Source: Nitrospira sp. SG-bin1
GTDB lineage: Bacteria; Nitrospirota; Nitrospiria; Nitrospirales; Nitrospiraceae
DNA length: 21,707 bases
Assembly (NCBI GenBank): GCA_002083365.1
Contig: LVWS01000048.1
Location: 1-21,707, forward strand
Direction: 5' to 3'
The notes under the pieces are model-generated. The model had not been told where the DNA came from. It saw nothing but the letters and a program-made list of their open reading frames with translations, and made no database searches. Below are positions 5,801-13,689 of this stretch, one piece after another; position 1 is the stretch's first letter; each line of letters opens with the position of its first letter. The position numbers were made by a program, and so were the translations under genes.

Positions 5801-7231
5801 CTATCTCTGGGTACCGCCGACCGTAATTTCGTCGATTCTGATGGTCGGCAAACCGACCCCAACCGGCACCGATTGGCCGTCCTTCCCACAAGTTCCGATG
5901 CCGTTGTCGAGTTTCAAGTCATGTCCCACCATCGAGACCTTGGTGAGGATCTCCGGCCCACTCCCGATCAACGTGGCCCCCTTCACCGGCTTGGTGATCT
6001 GCCCGTCCTCAATGAGGTAGGCTTCACTGGCAGAAAACACGAACTTCCCGTTGGTGATATCCACCTGCCCACCGCCGAACGAAACGGCATACAATCCCTT
6101 TTTCACGGATCGGATGATATCTCGGGGATCCGACTCACCGGCCAACATGAAGGTATTCGTCATGCGAGGAAGGACCACGCTTTGATAATTCTCACGCCGA
6201 CCGTTACCGGTCAGGGGAATGCCCATGAGACGGGCGTTGAGCTTATCGGTGATATAGCGGCGGAGGATGCCCTTTTCGATGAGTGTCGTGCAGCTGGTGG
6301 GCGTGCCCTCATCATCCATATTCAACGAGCCGCGGCGAAACGGAAGAGTTCCGTCGTCGACGATCGTGCAGACGTCCGACGCCACACGTTTCCCTACCAA
6401 GTTCGAGAAGGCCGATGTTTTTTTCCGGTTAAAGTCCGCTTCCAGGCCGTGCCCGATCGCCTCGTGCAATAGGATACCGGGCCACCCGCCGGCCAGAACC
6501 ACCGGCATGACCCCGGCCGGAGCATCCACGGCGGATAAGTTCAGGATCGCTTCTCTCGCCGCTTCCCGCGCATAACTCAAATGTCGATCGTCCTCGCGGT
6601 AGTATTCGAACCCAACCCGGCCGCCCCCGCCGAAGCTCCCGACCTGTCGATTGTCATGGTCCTCGGCAATACAGGTGATCTGCAGCCGGGACAATGGTTG
6701 AACGTCGCTGACCAGCGACCCGTCGGAGGTCGCCACTACCACCACCTTGTACTCCGTGTTAAAGGATGCCATCACGTTCTTGATCCGGGGATCGTATCGC
6801 CTGGCTTCGGCATCAATTTCATTCAACAGCGCCACACGATCAGCCGTCGCAACCTCGGCCTTCGCCCGTTCGATGGGATACAGATCTCGGGTCGGTCGGC
6901 GCTGGACGGGCACCGGAACGGGTGCGCCTCCCCGGGGGGAGTTGGCGATGTACCGTGCCGTATCGGCCGCGCTCTCCAGATCCTTCTTCGTCAATTCATC
7001 CGAGTAGGCAAACCCGGTTTTTTCACCTGCGGTCGCCCGGACCCCGACTCCTTGGGATACGCTCTTGGCGGCACGTTTGACGATCCCTTCCTCCATCGAA
7101 ACCGATTCCGAAGTGCGGGATTCGAAATAGAGGTCCGCATAATCAACGTCCCTCACGTTCAATCGGTCGAGCGCGTGCTGCGCCTCGACTTCCGTGACAC
7201 CGAATCTGCTCAGCGGGACCGGCTCCAGCAT
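5801..7231 (-). CDS. tldD: TldD metalloprotease subunit
   Basis: About 476 residues, as usual for TldD. The zinc-protease motif HEAIGH is near residue 256, followed by GLEADFNRKKTSAFSNLVGK and DDGTLPFRRGSLNMDDEG, all typical of TldD. The C-terminal part carries GGGQVDITNGKFVF and GPEILTKVSMVG. With PmbA it should form the TldD/E barrel that cleaves unfolded peptides threaded inside it. Start choice: ATG 7231 has a strong SD (GGAGGA at 7247-7242, 10-nt spacer). ATG 7258 has no SD and would lie only about 6 nt from the predicted transcription start. It is first in the minus-strand run and divergent from uppS. Confidence 0.94.
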   Translation of the reverse strand: MLEPVPLSRFGVTEVEAQHALDRLNVRDVDYADLYFESRTSESVSMEEGIVKRAAKSVSQGVGVRATAGEKTGFAYSDELTKKDLESAADTARYIANSPRGGAPVPVPVQRRPTRDLYPIERAKAEVATADRVALLNEIDAEARRYDPRIKNVMASFNTEYKVVVVATSDGSLVSDVQPLSRLQITCIAEDHDNRQVGSFGGGGRVGFEYYREDDRHLSYAREAAREAILNLSAVDAPAGVMPVVLAGGWPGILLHEAIGHGLEADFNRKKTSAFSNLVGKRVASDVCTIVDDGTLPFRRGSLNMDDEGTPTSCTTLIEKGILRRYITDKLNARLMGIPLTGNGRRENYQSVVLPRMTNTFMLAGESDPRDIIRSVKKGLYAVSFGGGQVDITNGKFVFSASEAYLIEDGQITKPVKGATLIGSGPEILTKVSMVGHDLKLDNGIGTCGKDGQSVPVGVGLPTIRIDEITVGGTQR

Positions 7232-7241
7232 ACGTCGGATT

Positions 7242-7247
7242 TCCTCC
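7242..7247 (-). promoter_or_regulatory. Ribosome binding site deciding the tldD start
   Basis: GGAGGA on the minus strand, 10 nt before ATG 7231. It argues for this start over the ATG at 7258, which would make the site part of the coding sequence. Confidence 0.6.
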
Positions 7248-7271
7248 TCGCCATCCATCTGATGATAGGCG

Positions 7272-7301
7272 AGTATAGCCCATTCATTTCCGTAGCCGCA
7301 A
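7272..7301 (-). promoter_or_regulatory. Probable promoter of the tldD run
   Basis: On the minus strand, TTGCGG (7301-7296), an 18-bp spacer and TATACT (7277-7272). The -10 is a 5/6 match, the -35 only 3/6. The start would fall near 7265, a leader of about 34 nt to ATG 7231. Confidence 0.4.
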
Positions 7302-7360
7302 TGCGCTGGATCCTATCATCACGTCAATTTACGTAGTTCCTGAGTTGATCTTAGTTATCG

Positions 7361-7389
7361 TTGACATTCCGTACCCCCGCCAGTAGACT
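7361..7389 (+). promoter_or_regulatory. Sigma-70-type promoter of the uppS operon
   Basis: TTGACA (7361-7366), a 17-bp spacer, and TAGACT (7384-7389). Transcription should start near 7396 and give a leader of about 45 nt. It lies back to back with the tldD promoter in the divergent region. Confidence 0.7.
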
Positions 7390-7440
7390 TTCCCCACTTT
7401 TCTCTCATGTTGGACATTGAGGAGCAGACTCTAGGTCCGT

Positions 7441-8226
7441 ATGGCACACCACCCCCCTTCGAGTTTTGAGCACCTGTCCGAAACCGAACTGACCGCTAAG
7501 TTGGAGCCGGACCTGCTCCCGAAACATGTCGCGGTCATCATGGACGGCAACGGTCGTTGGGCGGAACTGCGAGGTCTCCCGCGCATCGCAGGCCATCGTG
7601 AAGGGATCAATTCCGTCAGAGAGATGATCACCCTCTGTCTGGAACTCGGCATCCATGCGCTGACCATCTATGCGTTTTCGCAGGAAAATTGGAAACGGCC
7701 GACCCAGGAAATCAGCGCGCTCATGGGACTCTTGGAGCATTATCTTTCCACGGAACGGACCAGCTTGATCGAACAAGGCGTATGCTTCCGCGCCATTGGT
7801 CGCCACGAGTTGCTGCCTCCGTCGGCTCAACACTGGGTTCACACGACCGAAAAAGAAACGGCGCATCTCGACAAGCTGATCCTGACGGTCGCCCTCAGCT
7901 ATGGCGGACGTGCAGAGATCGTCGATGCGGTCAAGGCACTGATTGAGGATGTCCGGACAGGAACCGTCCAACAGAGCCATATCGACGAAACCACGATCCA
8001 GCAGTATCTCTACACCCATCCGCTCCAGGATCCGGACTTATTGATTCGAACGAGCGGAGAAACCAGGATCAGCAACTTTCTTCTGTGGCAGCTGGCCTAC
8101 ACGGAGTTGTGCTTCACCCCGACCTTGTGGCCTGATTTTCGGCGACGGGAGTTCCTCTTGGCACTGATCGAGTATCAACGGCGGGAGCGCCGCTTCGGGC
8201 GCGTGCTGAGCACCGTGCCGTCGTAA
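7441..8226 (+). CDS. uppS: Isoprenyl transferase (undecaprenyl diphosphate synthase)
   Basis: A 261-residue cis-prenyltransferase (usual length about 230-260). It condenses isopentenyl diphosphate onto farnesyl diphosphate to make the C55 lipid carrier used for peptidoglycan and other envelope polymers. Seen: HVAVIMDGNGRWA at residues 29-41 with catalytic Asp35, SQENWKRP (80-87), and the C-terminal signature DLLIRTSGETRISNFLLWQ (199-217), including the arginine and glutamate that bind IPP and metal. An in-frame TAG at 7432 closes the frame upstream, fixing ATG 7441 as the first ATG. Its SD is poor: GAGGAG lies 16 nt away and only AGGT is close. First gene of the envelope operon, 5 nt before cdsA. 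Confidence 0.97.
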   Translation: MAHHPPSSFEHLSETELTAKLEPDLLPKHVAVIMDGNGRWAELRGLPRIAGHREGINSVREMITLCLELGIHALTIYAFSQENWKRPTQEISALMGLLEHYLSTERTSLIEQGVCFRAIGRHELLPPSAQHWVHTTEKETAHLDKLILTVALSYGGRAEIVDAVKALIEDVRTGTVQQSHIDETTIQQYLYTHPLQDPDLLIRTSGETRISNFLLWQLAYTELCFTPTLWPDFRRREFLLALIEYQRRERRFGRVLSTVPS

Positions 8227-8231
8227 CCCTT

Positions 8232-9122
8232 GTGGGATATCCACTCACCATCAAAGCGATCGCCCACTGCTCGACATCCGTGACCACCCCACCCACACGC
8301 CCCCGACAGTTCGATCGCCGGCGTCTTTATACGGCCGCGGTGCTGATCCCCGGGGTCTACGTCATTATCGTACACCTTGCTCCATGGGCCTTGACGCTGC
8401 TGTTGGTAGCCGTCGGGTCCATTGCGTTGCTGGAGTTCTACCACATCTGTTTTCAAGCTCGGTTCAACCGTCTCATCGTCGGAGTCGGACTTGCCGCGTT
8501 TGTCTTGGTCGTCGCCCGCGATCACCTGTCGCTTGCCTTGGTGAATCTTCTGGCGGCCTCGGCACTCGTCGGATCCATTGCGGTCTCCTTATTGTCCGGC
8601 GAGGCGAATTCTCGAGTGAAAGATAGCCTGATCCTCCTCTTCGGTGTCCTATATGTTGGCGTCCCCCTGAGCACTGTGGTATCGACCCGTTCGTTGCCGG
8701 ATGGCGAATTTCTCGCGCTGTTTCTGGCGATCGTCACATGGGCCTCCGATACCGGCGCCTACTACACCGGAACCTTATGGGGCAAACACCCGCTCTTGCC
8801 GTCGATCAGCCCCAAGAAGACCATCGAGGGAGTCCTCGGAGGTCTCGCACTGGCCATAGGAGCCGCATTATTGGCTCAGTGGTGGTTCGCCGCGCGGCTT
8901 ACACCGTCAGATGCGTTGATTCTTGGTGTGCTGCTGACGGGAACGGGTCTTCTCGGAGACCTGTTCGAATCGTCCATCAAACGAAGAACGGGTGTTAAGG
9001 ATTCCGGTGGCATCCTGCCGGGCCATGGCGGGATGCTGGACCGCATCGATAGTCTCTTGTTCACCGCCCCCGCCTTCTACTACTATGTCGCCTGCGTTCG
9101 CGGCCTGTCACCGCCTCTATAA
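8232..9122 (+). CDS. cdsA: Phosphatidate cytidylyltransferase (CDP-diacylglycerol synthase)
   Basis: A 296-residue polytopic membrane protein (family 270-310). It converts phosphatidic acid and CTP to CDP-diacylglycerol, the precursor of bacterial phospholipids. Several hydrophobic spans are visible from about residue 35 onward. The diagnostic C-terminal CDS signature is present at about 247-274: SSIKRRTGVKDSGG followed by PGHGGMLDRID, with the conserved lysine, aspartates and glycines intact. ASDTGAYYTGTLWGKH and SPKKTIEG in the middle also match CdsA. It starts with GTG 8232, 5 nt after the uppS stop, with a weak SD that suggests coupling to uppS translation. A later GTG at 8280 is an alternative start that would remove 16 residues before the first membrane span. 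Confidence 0.95.
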   Translation: MGYPLTIKAIAHCSTSVTTPPTRPRQFDRRRLYTAAVLIPGVYVIIVHLAPWALTLLLVAVGSIALLEFYHICFQARFNRLIVGVGLAAFVLVVARDHLSLALVNLLAASALVGSIAVSLLSGEANSRVKDSLILLFGVLYVGVPLSTVVSTRSLPDGEFLALFLAIVTWASDTGAYYTGTLWGKHPLLPSISPKKTIEGVLGGLALAIGAALLAQWWFAARLTPSDALILGVLLTGTGLLGDLFESSIKRRTGVKDSGGILPGHGGMLDRIDSLLFTAPAFYYYVACVRGLSPPL

Positions 9123-9144
9123 AGAAGATGCGAGAGGAGAGGAT

Positions 9145-10305
9145 ATGAAGTCGATTATCATCTTGGGATCGACCGGATCGATCGGAACCAATACGCTCGA
9201 CATCGTGCGGCGCTTTTCGGATGAATTCCGCGTCGTCGGACTGACGGCGGGAGGTAACGTCGACAAGCTCGAATCGCAGATCCGCGAATTCCGACCCGAA
9301 GCCGTGGCGGTCTCCACGGAATCTTCCGCAGCGGTGCTCCGAAGCCGGTGTGCCGATCTTCCGGTTGAGATCCTGGCCGGTGAAGAAGGCATCACACAGG
9401 TGGCCTCGATGCCGAATGCCGAACTGGTGATTTCCGCCATCGTGGGAGCGGCCGGGCTCGTCCCGACCTTGGCCGCCATCCGCAGCGGAAAACACATTGC
9501 CCTCGCCAATAAGGAGCCGATGGTGATGGCAGGTAAGCTGATGCAGGATGAAGCCCGGAAACATAGCGTCAGGATTTTTCCGGTCGACAGCGAACACAGC
9601 GCCATCTTTCAGTCATTGGAAGGACATCGGATTGAAGATGTTCGGCGACTGATCCTCACGGCGTCCGGTGGAGCGCTCTGGACGCTGGCCCAGGAGGAAC
9701 TCCAGAGCGTGACACCGGAACGGGCTCTGCAGCACCCCAATTGGAAAATGGGTTCCAAGATCACCATCGACTCGGCCACGTTGATGAACAAAGGATTGGA
9801 AGTGGTGGAAGCCCGATGGCTCTTCGACATTCCCGAGTCCAATATCGACGTGCTGGTTCATCGAGAAAGCATCATTCATTCTTTGGTAGAATACAAAGAC
9901 CGTTCCATGATCGCCCAACTCGGACTCCCGGACATGCGAACCCCGATCTCGTACGCGATGCGACATCCCGCCAGAATGAGCTTGGATCTTCCCTCACTGG
10001 ATTTGACGGAGATTGGACATTTGACCTTTTGCAAACCCGACCATGATCGCTTTCCTTGTCTCAATCTCGGGTACGAATCGCTTCGAATCGGCGGTACGAT
10101 GCCCGCCGCGATGAACGCGGCGAACGAAATCGCGGTCGAGGCATTCCTCAATCACGGCCTTCGCTTCTGTGAAATCCCGCAGGTCATTCGGAGTACGATG
10201 GAAGCGCATGTTCGTCGAGAGATTACTCGCTTGGATGACGCACTGGAAGCGGATCGATGGGCCCGGGAGAAGGCCGAATCGTTGGTACATGCGTTACCTC
10301 GCTAA
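9145..10305 (+). CDS. dxr: 1-deoxy-D-xylulose-5-phosphate reductoisomerase
   Basis: A 386-residue enzyme, typical of Dxr. It performs the first committed step of the MEP isoprenoid pathway, converting DXP to MEP with NADPH. Seen: the NADPH-binding GSTGSIGTNTLDI at residues 8-20, ANKEPMVMAGKLM, PVDSEHSAIFQSLEG with the metal-binding aspartate and glutamate, SGGALW, HPNWKMGSKITIDSATLMNK then GLEVVEARWLF, and LGLPDMRTPISYAM. All active-site residues expected in these motifs are present. ATG 9145 is preceded by GAGAGGAGAGG, a strong SD. The frame is open further upstream but only through the end of cdsA. It lies 22 nt after cdsA. Its product ultimately feeds the UppS reaction in the same operon. 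Confidence 0.97.
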   Translation: MKSIIILGSTGSIGTNTLDIVRRFSDEFRVVGLTAGGNVDKLESQIREFRPEAVAVSTESSAAVLRSRCADLPVEILAGEEGITQVASMPNAELVISAIVGAAGLVPTLAAIRSGKHIALANKEPMVMAGKLMQDEARKHSVRIFPVDSEHSAIFQSLEGHRIEDVRRLILTASGGALWTLAQEELQSVTPERALQHPNWKMGSKITIDSATLMNKGLEVVEARWLFDIPESNIDVLVHRESIIHSLVEYKDRSMIAQLGLPDMRTPISYAMRHPARMSLDLPSLDLTEIGHLTFCKPDHDRFPCLNLGYESLRIGGTMPAAMNAANEIAVEAFLNHGLRFCEIPQVIRSTMEAHVRREITRLDDALEADRWAREKAESLVHALPR

Positions 10306-10312
10306 CGATTGT

Positions 10313-10340
10313 TTGCATTTCACGCGGCGAGTGTTAGAGT
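10313..10340 (+). promoter_or_regulatory. Possible internal promoter before rseP
   Basis: TTGCAT (10313-10318), a 16-bp spacer, and TAGAGT (10335-10340) in the 63-nt dxr-rseP gap, the longest gap in this operon. Weak match. It could add a second level of rseP-proS expression. Confidence 0.25.
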
Positions 10341-10368
10341 AAGAAGTCTTACACGACAGGGAGTTCCG

Positions 10369-11760
10369 ATGACGTCCGTACTTGCCTGGTCCCCCGATAC
10401 GTTGTGGCTGCTCCTCCAGAAAGCTTGGTGGTTCCTTGTAGTTCTGGGCGTGCTTGTCGCCTTCCATGAGCTCGGCCATTTTCTCGCCGCCCGCTGGGTC
10501 GGAGTCAAAGTCCTGAAATTCTCCATCGGCTTCGGTCCGAAGTTGTTCGGCCGGCAAGTCGGTGACACCGAATACCTCGTGTCCGCCGTCCCGCTGGGCG
10601 GCTATGTCAAATTGTTCGGAGAGGATGAGACGGAAGCTGCGACACCCGACGATCGTCGTCGATCGTTTTCGCACCAGGGCCTTTGGGGAAAGGTCTTGAT
10701 TGTGGCCGCAGGTCCCGGCTTCAATTTCATCCTGGCCTATCTGATCTTCGCGGGATGGCTCTCGACGGGAGCGCCGCTTCCGGTCCCGACCTTTCGAGAT
10801 CTCAGCGCCGACATCGAGGCACTTGTGCCCGACTCTCCCGCATCGCTGGCTGGATTGGAAGTCGGAGACCGCATCGTCAAGGTCAACGGCAAAGACATCT
10901 CGACCAAGACAGAACTCCTGGACCTTGTCTCCAAGAGCAACGGCCAACCAGTCTCGCTCGAAATCCGACGGGACGGTCAACTAAAAACACTCACGGCGAC
11001 GCCCGTGAAGATCACCGCAGAGGGAGTCAGCGAAGACGAACCCCTGTATACAATCGGCATCGAAGAAACACCTCCCGTGGTCACGTCGGTCATGCACGGA
11101 TCACCGGCAGCCGCAGCCGGAATCCAACCGGGCGATCGCGTGCTCGCGATAGAAGGACAAACCATTTATACCTGGGCCCAGATGACCACCCAAGTGAGAG
11201 AGCATCCTCAGAAATCATTACGATTTGAAGTGCTTCGCGACGGAAAACGCACCGCCTTGACGATCACGCCGGCCAGTGAAAAAGTAACCGTGAACGGACA
11301 GACCATCGAAGTGGGGAAAATAGGAATCTCCGGCCCGGGCCGCTCGATGATGCGTTCCGACAATCCTGCAGAGGCCGTCTATCAAGGGTTGGAGGCCACA
11401 TGGGGATGGACCGAGCTGACGGCGATCGGTCTTTATAAAGTCGTGGTAGGGGACATTTCGAGCAAGAACATCGGCGGACCGTTGACCATCGCGAATATCT
11501 CCGGTGAGGCGGCCTCTCAGGGCGCCTCCAACGTCGTGTTCTTGATCGCCATCCTGAGCATCAATCTCGGCGTCCTCAATTTACTTCCGATCCCGATCCT
11601 CGACGGTGGCCACTTGCTCTTTTTCTTGATTGAAGGCATTCTGCGCAAACCACTGGGCGAACGACAACGGGAAGTCGCTCAACAGGTCGGGTTGGTGTTA
11701 TTGGTCGGCGTCATGATCTTCGCCTTTTGGAATGATCTGGAACGCATCTTCTCCCGCTAG
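10369..11760 (+). CDS. rseP: Site-2 intramembrane metalloprotease RseP with two PDZ domains
   Basis: A 463-residue inner-membrane zinc protease (E. coli RseP 450 aa). It cleaves transmembrane segments of anti-sigma factors and remnant signal peptides. Seen: HELGH at residues 33-37 in the first membrane span (zinc ligands and catalytic Glu34), GGYVKLFGED in the loop behind it, two PDZ domains at about 150-225 and 235-310 (PDSPASLAGLEVGDRIVKVN and HGSPAAAAGIQPGDRVLAIE), and the C-terminal LDG motif NLLPIPILDGGH at about 404-415, which supplies the third zinc ligand. ATG 10369 has an upstream AGGGAG SD. The open frame reaches further back, but those residues lack membrane character. No sigma-E or anti-sigma gene is nearby. 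It stands 63 nt after dxr and 7 nt before proS. Confidence 0.96.
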   Translation: MTSVLAWSPDTLWLLLQKAWWFLVVLGVLVAFHELGHFLAARWVGVKVLKFSIGFGPKLFGRQVGDTEYLVSAVPLGGYVKLFGEDETEAATPDDRRRSFSHQGLWGKVLIVAAGPGFNFILAYLIFAGWLSTGAPLPVPTFRDLSADIEALVPDSPASLAGLEVGDRIVKVNGKDISTKTELLDLVSKSNGQPVSLEIRRDGQLKTLTATPVKITAEGVSEDEPLYTIGIEETPPVVTSVMHGSPAAAAGIQPGDRVLAIEGQTIYTWAQMTTQVREHPQKSLRFEVLRDGKRTALTITPASEKVTVNGQTIEVGKIGISGPGRSMMRSDNPAEAVYQGLEATWGWTELTAIGLYKVVVGDISSKNIGGPLTIANISGEAASQGASNVVFLIAILSINLGVLNLLPIPILDGGHLLFFLIEGILRKPLGERQREVAQQVGLVLLVGVMIFAFWNDLERIFSR

Positions 11761-11767
11761 ACCTTTC

Positions 11768-13486
11768 ATGAAAACCTCACAGTTACTTATCCCAACCCTA
11801 CGGGACGATCCCGGCGAAGCGGAAACCATCAGTCACCGGTTGATGCTGCGCGCCGGCTTGATCCGAAAGGTTGCGGCGGGAATCTACACCTATCTCCCAT
11901 TGGGGCTCCGCGTCATACGCAAGATCGAGCAAATCATCCGGGAGGAGATGAACCGCGCCGGCGCGCAAGAACTGCTGATGCCGATCGCCTCCCCTGCTGA
12001 ATTATGGAAGGAGACAGCCCGCTGGGACTACTACGGGAAAGAGCTGTTGCGGTTCAAGGACCGTCACGAGCGCGATTTTTGCCTTGGTCCGACGCACGAA
12101 GAAGTCATTACCGATCTCTTCAGACGAGAAGTACGGTCCTATCGCCAACTTCCGCTCAATTTTTATCAAATCCAAACGAAATTTAGGGATGAGATTCGCC
12201 CGCGCTTTGGGCTGATGCGGGGGCGCGAATTCATCATGAAGGATGCGTACAGTTTCGATGTCGATGAAACCGGCGCCAAGGTCAGTTATCAGAACATGTA
12301 CGATGCCTACAGCCGAATCTTCACCCGATGCGGACTTACCTTTCGAGCGGTTGAAGCGGACACGGGTCTCATCGGGGGGGACGTCTCGCACGAGTTCATG
12401 GTTCTGGCTGAGACCGGCGAAGCCACGGTGGCGTACAGCGACCGGGGCTCTTACGCTGCGAATCTTGAACGGGCCGAAGTGCTTGCCCCATCCGACGTCG
12501 ATATGACCCCCCTTCGCCCCATGACTTCGATCGCCACGCCGCAGCGCCGGACGGTGGAGGAAGTGACAGCCTTTTTGCAGATTCCCTCTCGTCAACTCGT
12601 GAAAACCCTGCTGTACCGGGCCGGGACTGAAACGGTGGCCTTGTTGATCCGCGGAGACCATGACGTAAACGAGGTGAAATTGGCGCGGCTCCTCAAGGTC
12701 ACGGACGTGGTATTGGCCGATGCTGACACGGTTCAACAGGTCACAGGAGCGCCGGCAGGATTTGCGGGGCCCGTCGGCCTGCGGCATGTACGAATCCTGG
12801 CGGATCATGCCATCAAAGGAATGCGGAACGTGGTCATCGGCGCCAATAAAGCCGACACTCATTATCGGGACGCCAATCTCGATCGCGATTTCACGGTTGA
12901 ACGGTTTGCCGACCTTCGCAATGCGCAAGCCGGCGACCCGTCACCCCGCGGGCCAGGTGTGCTCACGCTCGCCAAAGGAATCGAAGTCGGACAGGTATTT
13001 CTACTCGGCACCAAATACAGCGACAAAATGAACGCCACCGTCCTCGACGATCAAGGCAAGGAGCGTCATGCCATCATGGGGTGCTATGGCATCGGCGTCG
13101 GCCGGACCGCGGCTGCGGCGATCGAGCAAAATCACGATGGCAAAGGCATCATCTGGCCGTTCCCCATTGCACCGTTCCATATCCACCTCCTGACGGTCAG
13201 CCAATCGGAAAAGACGACCGAAGCCGCTACCCGTCTCTATACCGACTTGGCGGCGGCGGGTCTCGAAGTATTGTGGGACGATCGTGCCGATCGCGCCGGA
13301 GTCAAGTTCAACGATGCCGATCTCATCGGCGTTCCGTTCCAGGTCGTCGTCGGCGACAAAGGCCTCGCGGACGGCCTCGTGGAGGTCAAAATTCGCCGAA
13401 CCGGAATTAAATCCCGCATCGCGCTCGGAGACCTTGTCGCCCATTTGAGGATGCTTTCCACCGAAGCCGATGCATCCATCACGTGA
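11768..13486 (+). CDS. proS: Prolyl-tRNA synthetase, bacterial type with editing domain
   Basis: A 572-residue class II synthetase, the long bacterial ProS form that carries an inserted YbaK-like domain (about residues 230-380) clearing mischarged Ala-tRNA(Pro). Seen: the N-terminal RLMLRAGLIRKVAAGIYTYLPLG, LGPTHEEVITDLF, motif 2 (KFRDEIRPRFGLMRGREF, then IMKDAYSFD), GGDVSHEFMVLA just before the insertion, motif 3 GCYGIGVGRTAAAAIEQ, and a C-terminal anticodon-binding domain with VLWDDRADRAGVKFNDADLIG. ATG 11768 is 7 nt after the rseP stop, with almost no SD, so it is probably read by coupling. Longer in-frame starts fall inside rseP. It is the last gene of the operon, a position also seen in other bacteria. 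Confidence 0.97.
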   Translation: MKTSQLLIPTLRDDPGEAETISHRLMLRAGLIRKVAAGIYTYLPLGLRVIRKIEQIIREEMNRAGAQELLMPIASPAELWKETARWDYYGKELLRFKDRHERDFCLGPTHEEVITDLFRREVRSYRQLPLNFYQIQTKFRDEIRPRFGLMRGREFIMKDAYSFDVDETGAKVSYQNMYDAYSRIFTRCGLTFRAVEADTGLIGGDVSHEFMVLAETGEATVAYSDRGSYAANLERAEVLAPSDVDMTPLRPMTSIATPQRRTVEEVTAFLQIPSRQLVKTLLYRAGTETVALLIRGDHDVNEVKLARLLKVTDVVLADADTVQQVTGAPAGFAGPVGLRHVRILADHAIKGMRNVVIGANKADTHYRDANLDRDFTVERFADLRNAQAGDPSPRGPGVLTLAKGIEVGQVFLLGTKYSDKMNATVLDDQGKERHAIMGCYGIGVGRTAAAAIEQNHDGKGIIWPFPIAPFHIHLLTVSQSEKTTEAATRLYTDLAAAGLEVLWDDRADRAGVKFNDADLIGVPFQVVVGDKGLADGLVEVKIRRTGIKSRIALGDLVAHLRMLSTEADASIT

Positions 13487-13558
13487 TTCATGCCTCAGTT
13501 TCCGACTGACTATCGCCGCGCATTTCACTGAAATCAGCCCGCAGAAAACGGCTTTTCC

Positions 13559-13586
13559 TTGCCTTCCCAAGTCATTGGGTTAAACT
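13559..13586 (+). promoter_or_regulatory. Possible promoter for the GAF-GspE gene
   Basis: TTGCCT (13559-13564), a 16-bp spacer, and TAAACT (13581-13586) in the 203-nt gap after proS. A small dyad CCCAA-GTCA-TTGGG lies in the spacer. A leader of about 95 nt would follow. Moderate to weak match. Confidence 0.35.
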
Positions 13587-13689
13587 AAAAACGATTCGGA
13601 ACCCGGGGAATTGTTGGTAACGAGGCTTCTCCTGGATCCAACGCACAGCCGGATTCGTACACGTCTCGATTTAGAGAGCACACAATCGG

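Noticed and set aside
5201..6575. Several plus-strand open frames of 100-255 codons opposite pmbA and tldD
   Set aside because: They lack SDs and family motifs, are rich in Arg/Pro/Ser/His, and lie fully antisense to two complete, well-recognised genes. Typical of GC-rich antisense frames.
12002..12928. A 308-codon minus-strand frame opposite proS
   Set aside because: Antisense to a complete class II synthetase with all motifs, no SD and no recognisable domain.
13558..13590. CCCAA-GTCA-TTGGG hairpin as a terminator for the proS operon
   Set aside because: Only 5 bp and followed by an A-rich stretch, not a T-tract. It fits better as part of a promoter region.
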